Shown here piece after piece: positions 49,892 through 61,073 of a DNA stretch of 64,000 nucleotides (position 1 is its first letter; every line of letters begins with the position of its first letter). This DNA is from Entoloma clypeatum (taxonomy: Eukaryota > Basidiomycota > Agaricomycetes > Agaricales > Entolomataceae). The notes below the pieces were generated by a model, which was given only the letters and a program-made list of their open reading frames with translations, was not told the origin of the DNA and searched no databases. The stretch lies in assembly GCA_963565915.1 (NCBI GenBank), contig OY751493.1, positions 4,774,001 through 4,838,000 of the forward strand, in the 5' to 3' direction. The position numbers and the translations under genes were made by a program.

Positions 49892-50548
49892 TCAAAGCGC
49901 AAAGCCGAGGAGACCCAAAACGGCCGCTCCGACGAGGCCAGTGCCGATTTCAAGACCCATGGCAGCACTGCTCTTGGTCGCCGAGGCCGCAGAGCCGGAA
50001 GCGGTGGTGGAGGCATGCCCCGAGGAGGCTGGAGAAGTTGCCGAAGCGGACTTGGTAGGTTCGCTGGTATGGCTGGAAGCAGTTCCGGATACGGTTCCTG
50101 ACGTGACGGGTGCAGAGCTCGCGACTGGAGAAAAAAATGAAATCAATGAGAGTAAGTGGGGGGACGAGTGAAAGTATACGCACTGGCGGCACATTCCTGG
50201 GTCTGGAGCGTGAGAGCGGCTTGTTGTTCCTCGGCGGTGCACTTCGTGCTGAGACACTCCTTGGCTGCTTGCTGGAATGTAGTGGATGTGCAGACACAGG
50301 GGAGGTCAGCACTGAAATTTCGATCAGTCGGTTGTGGGGGGTGGAGAAGAGGAGGGCGGAGCTTACGGGCTGCTGCATCCGGCGTCGGCCGCGGCGGGAG
50401 CAACGCATCCCAGGATGCAAGGGCTGATGCCAGCGGTGCTGGACGGGACAGCGGAGGTCTCAGTTCCAGAAGGAATGGGGGAGCTGGTTTCCTGAGCCAC
50501 GACAGAGAGGGCGAGGAGGGCGATGGCGAAGAAGGATTTGGAGAACAT
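49892..50548 (-). CDS. CFEM-domain GPI-anchored surface protein
   Basis: Complement of 49892-50124, 50184-50311 and 50367-50548, 180 aa, phases consistent. A signal peptide (MFSKSFFAIALLALSVVAQ) is followed by a Ser/Thr spacer and one CFEM domain with eight Cys: C-ILG-C-VAPAAADAG-C, LP-C-V-C, KE-C, TK-C, QE-C. The long Ser/Thr-rich stalk ends in a hydrophobic tail (GTGLVGAAVLGLLGFAL) preceded by small residues, the usual GPI attachment signal. CFEM proteins sit at the fungal cell surface; some bind heme or act in host or surface interaction. The Asp that some heme-binding CFEM domains carry next to the Cys core is present (SPAD), but heme binding is not shown. Confidence 0.93.
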
Positions 50549-52440
50549 TGTGAACAGGTGTGAGAAGGGCGTCAAAGGTGGTGGTGGCGTGAAGAGACGA
50601 AAGGCGACTCTGGAGAAAATGGCCTTATATCTGGAAAATAAATAGAACGGCTTAAAATGGCAGTGGGTGGCGGAGTATGTAATTAGGGTTGTCAAAATAT
50701 ATCAACATTGAATTTGATCGACCCTGCTGCTTCTTTGATCTGCTCCTTCCTTTTCTGCAAATTCAGGACGCCAGCATATATACACACAGAGCTCCAATAT
50801 GTGTTTTGGACCCTTTTAATTCATCCTCATCTGCTGTCAAAAAATCTGGAATTTGGACAAGGTCCGATCCTAAGAAAGCGCGGAGATATCAATAGGTCTC
50901 CGAGGCCCAATTCAGTTTTGTTTCGAGCGCTCTTGCATCTCACCGGCAGGACTCATTCTTTCAGTTCCCCACCGCAGCAGATGTATGTATGTATGTACCT
51001 CGCTCACTTTTCTTTATTTCTCTCGACTTTACGCCAACGATGCCTCACGAACATTTAGTATGAACACCGCGACCCGCATGGGCCCCTCCTACCTCCCACG
51101 ACCGCAATGCGACACTATGCAACAAGACGTCGTCTGGGTACCAACACTGGGCCTAATCAGCGGGATCCGTAGCCCATCGGTGACGGCAGTTTTGACCCGA
51201 CTCGTTTCCCCCCTCCTCCCTCTCTTTGCCAGGTTCTCCGGCTTCGTTGACGAGCTACCACTCGGAGCATGATGCAAGGAAGATTTCCATTTCCCTGCGT
51301 GTCGAACAACCAAAGTATGTTCCACCCTCCTTCATCTCACCCTCGACTTCAACTCATCTTTACTTTGGGTCCACTGACGAGGGGCCGCATGCGTTTGCAT
51401 TATCATGGCATCGGAAGTACGTCTTCATCCTCATCCCGCTAGACTGCTGCCATCTTCAGCTCGTCATGACGCGACCCTCGTCAAGACCTTACCCCGAGCA
51501 CATCTGTTCAGCCTGAGGCGGCCCTTGGTTTTCGAAGCTTGATTGAAGTACAGGGGTTCGGCGTATGATCTGCGCGTGCATCGTTCGTGTAATCTGCCTT
51601 TTCAAGTTTCCACACACTGTAAGCAGGCGTGTTCGGTGTTCCTCCTTTGCCCTCATGACCAACGACCCATCGTTGGAACGACGACAGTCCGTCACATTCC
51701 TCGTTAACCCATTATCGTCCTGGAATTTCTGTTATATGTCAAAGTCGTTCCCTTTCGAGAAGATTTACGTTCAAAATAAACACCAGGATCGAACAACTAG
51801 GTCTTCTTTAGACATTGGGAGTCGAACCCGGCTTTTTGAATAGCCCATCGGCCATCGCTCGCATTTCCGATGACCGTGACAGGGCGTGTGCGTATAACCC
51901 ATGTACCATAAGAGAATCGATTGGCAAAGCCTGTTCTGCCTTAACCTGCGGAAACAGTCATGACAAAGGACAGCCAAGACGCGCAGACGAGAAAAAAGTG
52001 ACGCCTAGATGAGGTTCAAAGCTCAATATTCAATCCTTGAAAGTCGGATTTATGTAACGGCCGAATGGGCTCTCCTCATAACCATTCTTGAAGATTCCCG
52101 CGTGAGATCTGGATATGCCGAATTCATTCTCTTGGTTATTAGCGATGGAGAGGGAGTGAGGGACGCGGGGATGTGACACATGCGACGAGGGCCAAAGGCA
52201 GGCTGCAAGACTGTGTTCTGATTTGCATCGATGTACTGGCGAGGATCAGAGCCTGGCTGCTAAATTCACATGCATATTACTCTGAGTGAAGTTTGAAAGA
52301 ATCGAACGTTACATGGTACGGGTTCGCGACACAAACCACCTTCATGATATCGTACTCCGATCAATCATCGACGCCATCCATTTCGAGGTCCAGCACTGTC
52401 GAGGTGGTTGAACATGTGCAAGTATACGGTAATGATGACA
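50549..52440. other. Intergenic, with one tRNA relic
   Basis: CFEM promoter on the right of the CDS, then about 1.8 kb without a supported protein gene. An ORF at 51061-51270 has no recognisable domain. A tRNA-Asp-like relic lies at 51803-51915. Confidence 0.45.
51803..51915 (-). pseudogene. tRNA-Asp pseudogene
   Basis: On the minus strand a degenerate copy of the local tRNA-Asp is visible: a TTATGGTACATGGGTTATAC D-arm region, ACACGCCCTGTCA with GTC, a longer intron-like insert, then AAAAGCCGGGTTCGACTCCC. The acceptor stem (TTCTCTT against TCTAAAGAA) no longer matches the functional genes. Non-functional. Confidence 0.6.
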
Positions 52441-52845
52441 AGACTGAGGGTCCAGACGTCCAGGTCCTGAGCCCAAGAGCTCCCATGTCACGGTCATCAA
52501 CCCAAAGTCAACGAAATTTCCCACGATAACCTTCTTCCTTGCACCGCCAAGATGACCCTCCGTGTAGACGGTGGCGGCACGCGCGCACCCACTTCTTGCT
52601 AGACGTCAACGCAGGTTCTACTACCGCCAGGAAGTCGGACTCGCGACCTTCGCTTTCGTCGTAAGTATCTTTGGTTTCTCTAGTACCAACTTTCATCGTT
52701 CTTCCACATATGCTATACAAGTTGCCTGTTGCTATCTTCAAGTTCTTCTGAGAAGTTCAAGATGATACGGTGGTTGCTTTCCTTTGAAATATTAAGAGCA
52801 CGTTTCGGTCTCAGACTGCTTAAACCGGTTCCTTGGACTCCGAAG
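52441..52845 (+). promoter_or_regulatory. Upstream region of AP1, duplicated at 10.85-11.2 kb
   Basis: Shares blocks with the upstream DNA of the 11.2-kb pseudogene and, more weakly, of AP2-AP4 (TCGGACTCGCGACCTTCGCT; ACTTTC(A/G)TCG). The TATA position is degenerate here (ATATTAAGAGCAC at about 52787) compared with TATAAAG in AP2-AP4, followed by the conserved TCAGACTGCTTAAA. Confidence 0.6.
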
Positions 52846-54647
52846 ATGTTCTTCGCTTCTCTGCTTTCGAGTCTCCTACTCGCCCTCGTCGTATCTGCCA
52901 ATCCTGTCGTCACTATCCGCAGTGCCCCCATTACTCTGCAAATCTCGCGCAGCCTGAACAAGACAAAGACCATCAATCTCTACCGGAACGATTTCAATCG
53001 TGCTCAGGCCCTCAAAGCGCAAGGAAGGGGCAACATGACGAAAAAGGTCCTCAGCACGCCCGCGCTTAACCAGGCGCTTTATTCCATCGCAAGGGTTGGT
53101 GTCGGCAGTCCTCCGACACTATGTAAGTGTCCTATATCTGCGAAAAGATGCAACCTTAACGATCTCTCCATGATTAGACGATCTCATTGTCGACACCGGG
53201 AGGTCAGTAATTTCTTCCGCGACCCCTTCATAAAACCGACTCCGGGTAAATAGTGGTTTAACTTGGGTCGGCGCCGGTAAGAACTATGTCAAGACCAGGT
53301 CAAGCACCCAGACTGCGACCACAGTCGTAAGTAATAAATCTCCCCATGCAATGCATTGGGACCGGTTCTTACCTGCTTTCTCATATGTAGTCTGTCGGCT
53401 ACAGCACCGGAGGGATGTCAGGTGTGTTCTATCCGGGAATGTTGTGCACCGCCTTTGAAAAGGTCAAGGTAATCTGTATATCGACGACGTCACCCTTGCA
53501 TCTGGAGTTACTGTGAGACAAGGGATGGGCGTCGCATCGACTGTTAGTCGCCTTTTTCGACTATACGACTGTGTTCGTTGGACTGATCCTCCCCACCAGA
53601 CGCGGGGAATTAAAGGCATCGGCTTCAATGGTATCCTTGGGTGAGTGAACATCCCTGGCGAACTCGGCGATCCCCTTCATATCGGTCAGGCTCGGGCCCG
53701 CTGCTCTCACAATAAAAAACTCCACTCCCAAGCCAAAGATCCCCATCGCTTCAGTGACCGACAACCTCTTCACTACTGGCATGATCACGGAAAACATGGT
53801 TGCCATCTCATTCCAACCTTCTGTCGCTGGCAAAGCCATTGCCGGTCAGCTTACATGGGGTAAGTCCAGTGTTTTGCTACGAAGCAGGAGTTTGGTCTCC
53901 ACTCAGCTTTCTCATTCGAGGTGGGGTCGACCAGTCGAAGTTCAAGGGAAGCATTACCTATATGTGCGTTGAATCTCATATCTCGTAATGTTATGATAGA
54001 CACGCTAAAGGTTTTACAGTCCAATTACGAGAAACAAGCCCGCGAGCCGGTTCTGGGCTATCACGCAGACAATCACATATGGGAGGTGGTTTGGGAAAAC
54101 TATCATGTCAAACGCTGTGGGAATGGTTGACACGGGTGCCTCCCGGCCTTGTCAGTCGACCATTACACTCGCTAAATGTGTGCCCAGGCACAACCCTCAT
54201 CGAAATCGCCCCCGACGCCTTTGCAAGATACCGAGCGGCAACGGGCGGTACTCTCGATCCCGCTACTAAACTGCTGACCCTCACCCCTGCGGGCTTCGCG
54301 AAATTGAAGAGTCTCTACTTCAAGATTGGTCGTGTGATTTTCTTTTTACTCCACCTCTCCTTCCAGAGGAACCCATTTTTCTGACTATCCCTTCCCGTCT
54401 CCTTGTGTAGACCACCTTCGAGTTCACGGCCAATGCCCAGATCTGGCCCCGTGCACTCAACACTGTCCTCGGTGTTACTCCCGGCAAAATTTACCTTGTC
54501 GTCACTGAGATTGGACGCAAGTCTGATGAGAGTCCGGATTTCATCAATGGACATTGCTGGCTTCAGAGGTTCTACACTGTGTATGACACTACCAACCAGC
54601 GTGTTGGAATCGCGAACACGCCTTTCACCTATGCCAAGACCAACTGA
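52846..54647 (+). CDS. AP1: secreted aspartic protease, polyporopepsin-like (A1 family)
   Basis: First exons 52846-53122, 53178-53202 (25-nt microexon), 53254-53326, then about 7 more to the stop at 54645-54647, roughly 400 aa. Signal peptide MFFASLLSSLLLALVVSA, propeptide (NPVVTIRSAPITLQISRSL), then the mature enzyme from about GVGSPP. The first catalytic motif VDTGS sits on the microexon (Asp about 98), with LTWVG after it. The flap-like GYSTGGMSG and second catalytic motif MVDTGTT (about 54115, split by an intron) are present. C-terminal FTANAQIWPRAL, RFYTVYDTTNQRVGIAN. Polyporopepsin-type enzymes are acid endoproteases secreted by basidiomycetes for protein degradation. Both triads are intact and no frame break was found. 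Confidence 0.92.
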
Positions 54648-56009
54648 GGAGTGAAGTAAGAGAGGTAAATTGGATAGATACATAGATAGGTTGAACCCCC
54701 AGCACTCCCATATCCCATTGCAGGAGGACTTGGCCGAATTGCATGCGACTTTTGTGTTTCGCTGGAAGTTTTTTTCAGTTTTGAACATGGGATTGGCACG
54801 TGACAAGCGCTTGAGCCTTCTATCCACCGTACGGTCACCGCTTCCCATCGCATGCACGCCCACTCCCACTGTCCTCCACTTCCCAGATCCGTTCAAAGAC
54901 GCCCGGTCTACATAGAAGAAGACGCGGAGGACGCGCTCTTGATTTTGTCGCGTTGGGTATCGCGGACGCGAAGATGCTGGTGATGGGATCGACCAGGAGA
55001 TGACGGAGATCGAAGAAGTTTAGCTTTGGAGGGTTTCCTTGATTGTGCATACCGCAAACGAAGTACGTCCTAACCCTCCCGACCCTTCTGGAGCTCGAAC
55101 TCATCGGTCCACCAACATCATCAGCGGCATCATGAAAGGTGGTTCACTCTATTGGGGGTGCGCCTCCATCTCCTTGACCCCCCCGCGATGACCCCTCCTC
55201 CCCGTCCAGTAAATATTACAGCGGCACCTCCCTACGCTCCCGCAGATCCGACTGTCCGCTTCGGCATAAACACGACCCAGCGTATCTCTGTTCGCCAGAG
55301 CCCGTTTTCCATCATCACCGTCCGAGTATGTGTCCTGCATATCCGAAACAGCACCCTTGCGCCTCCGCCTGTCTGGCCTAGCACGATGGCCGTCTCTCCC
55401 GGCCTCTTTCAACTCTAGCTACTTGGTCATCAGACCGGCGGCAACGTTGCAAGGCTCGTTGATCCACTGATATCACGACAGGCTGTTCTTCTCTCTTTCT
55501 TAATGTATTTTGTTGTGCTTTCCCCGCTCATTGAATCTGTACGTCAGGGGGGGCGATATATACTGAAAATGTGCGCGGTGCATGATACATGTGGAATAGG
55601 AGCTGATGTTGTCAACTTACTGCCCAACTTTATTCTCTTTCCTGCGTATCTCACCCTCGTGCTGTATTTACCATCAAGATTCACAACTTCAACAATCAAT
55701 GAAGCAAAAAGGCAGAGATAGAACGAGCATTTATATTATATATGTATGTTTTCTTCCCCCAGGAGTCGAACCCGGCTTTTTTGCCCGTTTAACCAAATCT
55801 CTCATCAGACAAGCGCCATTTCGCGCGCCCGAAGTTCGCTCGGCAAGCTGGCTTCAGATTTCGACTTCTTTCCGCCAGTCAGGCGGCAGAACTCATGCAC
55901 CCGCTGCTTCTGACACAAACATAGTATGTCACATATGGTGATGCTATCAGAACACCTCTCGAGCTCAACGCGCCTTCGCTGTTGCCTAGACGCAGGTCTT
56001 TGGTAAGAA
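54648..56009. other. Spacer between AP1 and AP2
   Basis: Open frames at about 55150-55420 on both strands lack domain support. From about 55830 the sequence resembles the AP3 upstream DNA (CCAGTCAGGC ... GCAGAACT, GACGCAGGTCTT), so the duplication unit reaches at least 400 bp upstream of the start codon. Confidence 0.5.
55751..55776 (-). pseudogene. tRNA-Asp 3'-half relic
   Basis: The minus strand reads GCCGGGTTCGACTCCTGGGG then GAAGA: T arm and 3' acceptor strand as in the functional tRNA-Asp genes, but no D arm and only a doubtful anticodon region upstream. Confidence 0.6.
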
Positions 56010-56190
56010 GTTTTGTCGGGGAGCTGGACTTGCGACCTTCGCTCTGCTAGAACTTACTAGCACCTGGTTGGCGACTTTCGTCGTTCTTTCGCCTTGTAGC
56101 ATATGCATCCTCAAGATCTTCTCAACAGTCCACAATACGCCAAGGGCCTGTGATCCGATGTACACAACTGCGATAGCTTCCTCGCCGACA

Positions 56191-56197
56191 TATAAAG
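56191..56197 (+). promoter_or_regulatory. TATA box of AP2
   Basis: TATAAAG inside the block GACATATAAAGGGCAC that is repeated before AP3 (59185) and, as CATATAAAGCGCAC, before AP4 (62890). It lies 42 bp before the ATG, closer than in AP3 and AP4 (about 70 bp). Confidence 0.75.
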
Positions 56198-56232
56198 GGC
56201 ACCGTGACAGTCTGGCGTCAGACTGCTCAATG

Positions 56233-58073
56233 ATGTTCTCCACTTCTCTGCTTTCGAGTGCCCTTCTCGCCCTTCTCGCCCTCGCCGTATCCGCCAACCC
56301 TGTCGTCACCGTCCGCGATGCCCCGATTACTCTGCAACTCTCTCGCAGCCTAAACGCGACAAACATCGGCAATCTCTACCAAAAGGATTTAAATCCTGCC
56401 AAGCCCCTCCAAGCGTATGAAAAGGACAATGTGGTGAACGAGTTCTTCAGCACGCCCGCGGTTGACCTAGCCACTGGTTACCTCGCAACGGTTGGTGTCG
56501 GCAGTCCTCCGACGTTATGTAAGTGTCCTATACTTATCTGTGGAAAGGCGAAGCTTCTAACGATCTCTCCGTGCCCAGATAATCTCATTATCGATATTCG
56601 GAGGTCAACTTCTCCCGCGACCCTTTCCATACAGCTGAGTCCTTCCAATCAATAGTGCCAACACATGGGTCGGGGCACATGAGCGGTATGTCAAGACAAC
56701 GTCAAGCAGCCAGACTGGCACCCAAGTCGTACGTGATGTTACCGCCATACAGTGTGTGCATAAGTCTTGACTTGCCATCACATCTGTAGTCTGTCAACTA
56801 TGGATCACACGGTAGGTTCACGGGTATATCCTATCATGGAATGCTGCGCATTGTCTTTGACAAATTAATTCAGGTCCTTTGTATACCGACACCGTCACCC
56901 TTGGTGCTGGACTTTCCGTGGAGAAGCAGCCGCTTGGAGTGGCATCGACTGTTGGTCATGTTTTTCGAATACTAAACTGTGCACTGTTTATTCGCCGTTT
57001 CAGGTCCAAGGACTTTACGGTTTTGATGGTGCCCTCGGGTGAGTACTACATACCTCCCTGACGCGCTTGGCGATGACAGTGTTCAATCAACCTGCGTCTC
57101 GGACAGACTAGGCCCCGTCGGTCTCACGGCTGGAACCCTGTCTTCTGGTCCAAACGTCCAGATCTCTACAGTCACTGAGAGCCTATTCGCCGCTCACTTG
57201 ATCCCAGAAAACTCTGTTGCCATGTCTTTCCAACCTTTCACCAAGATAGGGGCTAGGACTGGTCAGCTTACTTGGGGTAAGTCTGGTGCTGTCCTCTCAG
57301 GTTGGTATCCAATTCACCTTTGTCGTTTCAGGTGACGTCGATAAATCGAAGTTCAAGGGAAGCATCACTTATACGTATGTTGACTTTCACATCTCAGAAT
57401 TCCAGAGGATGGATACTCACGTTCCTACAGTCCAGTTACATCGACTTCACCAGCGAGAGCAAATACTGGGAAATGACGCAGACAATCACATATGGGGGTT
57501 GGTTTAGGGGGAGTTGGTTGGGAAAACCCATCTTGTCAAGCACGTCTGGAATCGTCGACACTGGTACGTTCCAGCCGTTTCAGGCAACCACTATTACACT
57601 GGTTAAATGTGTTCCTAGGCACAAATATCCTCTTCATCGCCTCTGACGCCTTTGGAAGATACCGGGCATTAACGGGCGCTACTCCCGATCCCGTTACTCG
57701 ACTCCTGACCATCTCCCCCAGCAACTTCGCGAAAATGAGGAGTCTCATCTTCAAGATTGGTTCTGTGAGTTCCGACCGCACGTCTACTATTGGAGAACCC
57801 CGGTTTTCTGACTAGCATTTTCGTCTCTACATGCAGACTAACTTCGAGTTCACAGCCAATGCCCAGATGCGGCCCCGCGCACTGAACCCTGCCATCGGCG
57901 GTACTCATAACAAGATTTATCTCATCGTCGCTGATATTGGACACAGCTCTGGCGAGGGTTTGGACTTTGTCAATGGACTAGGCTGGCTTGGAAGGTTCTA
58001 CACTGTGTATGACACTACTAACAAACGGATTGGTATCGCGAATACGCCTTTCACCCATGCGAAGTCCAACTGA
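56233..58073 (+). CDS. AP2: aspartic protease paralog with degenerate first catalytic triad
   Basis: Same exon plan as AP1: exon 1 56233-56518, microexon 56579-56603, stop at 58071-58073. Signal peptide MFSTSLLSSALLALLALAVS. The microexon, still 25 nt, reads LIIDIRS instead of LIVDTGS, so Thr and Gly of the catalytic DTG are gone (56596-56601), and the donor is GTCAAC. The second site VDTGT is intact. A 2-bp AG gain at about 57451 shifts the frame of one exon relative to AP3, unless splicing uses an AG five bases further in, which restores it (YIDFTSESKYW). The rest (FTANAQMRPRAL, RFYTVYDTTNKRIGIAN) is open. Either a non-catalytic homolog or an early pseudogene. A proteolytically active product is unlikely, because the Gly of the triad is near-invariant in A1 enzymes. 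Confidence 0.82.
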
Positions 58074-59019
58074 GGAGTGAAGCTAGCGAAGCATCAGAGG
58101 TGAACTGGATAGATGGATAGATATATAGATAGAACCTGCACGGTCCCACATCCCATTTCAGTAGGACTTGACGGAATTGCATGCTTTTGCAATTTTTTGC
58201 TCTTTTCTGTCCGAGCGAAGTCGGCCGCTGAGAATCGATTTTCGACGCAACAGAATCTCCATCTTGGTCTGTAAGGTGTTATCACGTCAGACTCGCAACT
58301 GAGGGTCGTAGTATGTGTTTCATGGGGCAAAGTGGGCAACGCAACCGAGAGACCGTTCGATGGCGAGACAGTGCGTGCCACTCTGGATACACCCACGCCA
58401 ATCGTCCTTCCGAGTCGTCGCTCAAACATTCTCGGTCGAACCAGGGCGTACTAGATGGAACTGATCCTACTAAGTTTTGACTCAGAAGTACTGGTGATTT
58501 TCGTAACTACTCTCAATGGCAGAAAGACCGCATTCTACTAATTTCAAGTATGTCACAAAGATCACCATCGCCCAGACGTGAAGAGGGATAACAGAAACGT
58601 TGTCCGATACTCAAAATGGGCAAGAGAATATGGCGGCGGGAGCAGCGCCGATGTCGGACTCCGAATGGCGGCAATTGAATCTGGCGGCTATCAAAAGTTT
58701 GAGTGAACCATATCCCTTTACCTTTCCAAAGACCACGAAAAGCGCGCAAGGTCTCACGCAAAGGGCCGTCACTATGTTTTCGTATCTGTTCCTTGACCGC
58801 GCAACCTTACACTGAGACGTTGACCAAGCACCCTCCCACGATACATTCTTTGCACATGACATTTCGACCTCCTTTCCACCAGTCAGGCCTTCAGGACTTA
58901 GGCAGCGGCAGGACTTTCACACCTGCTCCTTCTTACCATAAACATACGTCCCAAATTGGGAGCCGATTCGAATGCCTCCCCCTGACGAGCCTTTGCTGAC
59001 TTAGACACAGGTCTTGTCG
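58074..59019. other. Spacer between AP2 and AP3
   Basis: 3' flank shared with AP1 (GATAGATAGATATATAGATAG, here with tandem GATA repeats at 58105-58130), then unique sequence. The right part from about 58880 belongs to the conserved protease upstream block. No other gene was seen. Confidence 0.5.
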
Positions 59020-59184
59020 TCAGGGAGCCGCACTTGCGACGTTCGTTTTCGGACCGGTTTCTCTGGTACAGACTTTCGTCGATTCGCCCCTGTAGCTATA
59101 CATCCTCAAGTTTTTCTCAGCAGCCGACAGTACGTGGAGGGCCTTTGGTCTGACGTCCACAACTGCTGTAGCTTCCCGCCGACA

Positions 59185-59190
59185 TATAAA
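59185..59190 (+). promoter_or_regulatory. TATA box of AP3
   Basis: TATAAA within GACATATAAAGGGCACAGTC, 69 bp before the ATG, followed by the conserved TGGCGTCAGACTGTTTAAA. Confidence 0.78.
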
Positions 59191-59253
59191 GGGCACAGTC
59201 CTGGCGTCAGACTGTTTAAAGCGGTTCCTCGGACCTTCTCTTATTGTTCAAAA

Positions 59254-61073
59254 ATGTTCTCTACGTCTCTTCTTTCGACTGTCCTCCTCGCCCTGGCCGT
59301 ATCCGCGAACCCTGTCGTCACCGTCCGCGATACACCAATTACTTTGCAGCTCTCTCGCAGCCTTAATGCGACAACCATCGATAATCTCTACCAAAACGAT
59401 TTAAATCGTGCCAAGGCGCTCAAAGCGCATGGAATGGGCAATATGGCGAACGAGTTAATCAGCACGCCTGCGTTCAACCTAGCCACTAGTTACGTCGCAA
59501 CGGTCGGTGTCGGCAGCCCTCCGACGCAATGTAAGTGTCCCATACCTGTGGAAAGACGAACGTCCGAATGATCTCTCCATGACCAGACAATCTCATCGTC
59601 GACACCGCAACGTTTGCAGTTTCTCCCGCGATCCTTTCCAGAAAGCTGACTCCTAATCATTAGTGCCACCACCTGGGTCGGGGCAGAAAAGCGGTATGTC
59701 AATACAAGGTCAAGCAGCCGGACTGACACCCACCTTGTACGTGATGCTTCCCGCCATACAATGCGTTCACCGGTTCCGACTCGCATTCCACTCATAGTCT
59801 GTCACCTATGGATCGCATGGGTTCACGGGTATGTCCTGTTAGTGAATGCCACACGCTGTCTTTGACAAAGTCATTAAGGTACTTTGTATACCGATACCAT
59901 CACGCTCGGCCCTGGATTTGTCCTCCAGAAACAACCGATTGGAGTGGCATCGACCGTTGGTCATCTTTTTCGCATACTAAACTGTGCCGTATTAATTCAC
60001 CGGCTTTCAGGTCCGAGGAATCAACGGCGTTGATGGTGTCCTCGGGTGAGTACCACATACATATCTGACGCGCTTGGCGATCACAGTGTTCAATCGACCT
60101 TTGTCCCGGACAGACTGGGCCCAGTCGGTCTCACGGCTGGAACGGTCTCTTCCGGTCCAAACGTCCAGATTCCTACAATCACTGACAGCCTATTCGCCGC
60201 TCACTTGATCCGAGGAAACTCGATTGCCATCTCGTTCCAACCTGCCACTAAGATAGGGGCTAGTACTGGTCAGATTACGTGGGGTAAGTCTGGTGCTTTC
60301 CTCTCAAGTTGGTTCTAATTCACCTTTGTCGTTTCAGGTGACGTCGATAAATCGAAGTTCAAGGGAAGCATCACTTATACGTATGTTGACTTTCACATCT
60401 CAGAATCTCAGAGGATGGATACTCACGTTCGTCCAGTCCAGTGACGTCTACTTCCCCAGCGAGCAAATACTGGGGAATGACGCAGACAATCACATACGGG
60501 GGTTGGTTTGGGAGGAGTTGGTGGGGAAAACCCGTCTTGTCAAACACCGCTGGAGTGCTTGATAGTGGTACGTCCCAGCCGTTTTAGGCAACCATTATTA
60601 TACTGGCTAAATGTGTGCCCAGGCACAAATCTCCTCCTCATCGCCTCCGACGCTTTTGACAGATACCGGGCATTAACGGGCGCTACTCCCGATCCCTTTA
60701 CTAAACTCCTGACCATCTCCCCCAGGGGTTTCGCGAAAATGAAGAGTCTCTACTTCAAAATCGGTTCCGTGAGTCTTTACTCCACGTCTCGTTTTAAGGA
60801 ACCCTGTTTTCTGACTCGCTTTATTTCTACTTGCAGACGAACTTTGAGTTCACAGCCAACGCCCAGATCTGGCCCCGCGCACTCAACACTGCCATCGGCG
60901 GTACTCCCGGAAATATTTACCTCGTCGTCGCTAATATCGGGCACACGACTGGCCAGGGTTTGGACTTCGTCAATGGGCAAGCCTGGCTTGAGAGGTTCTA
61001 CACCGTGTACGACACTACCAACAGACGTGTTGGTTTCGCGAATACGCATTTCACCTCTGCGAAGTCCAACTGA
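59254..61073 (+). CDS. AP3: aspartic protease paralog with DTG to DTA change
   Basis: Exon 1 59254-59530, microexon 59587-59611, last codon TGA at 61071-61073. Signal peptide MFSTSLLSTVLLALAVSA and propeptide ITLQLSRSLNATT. The microexon reads LIVDTAT: the triad Gly is Ala (59607-59609), and the donor (GTTTGC) is poor although the exon keeps its 25-nt length. The second site is VLDSGT, a conservative DTG to DSG change that occurs in active A1 enzymes. All other exons are open, including SPASKYWGMTQTITYGGWF and the C-terminal RFYTVYDTTNRRVGFAN. The gene is expressed-looking (strong TATA block) but probably inactive as a protease. Confidence 0.84.
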
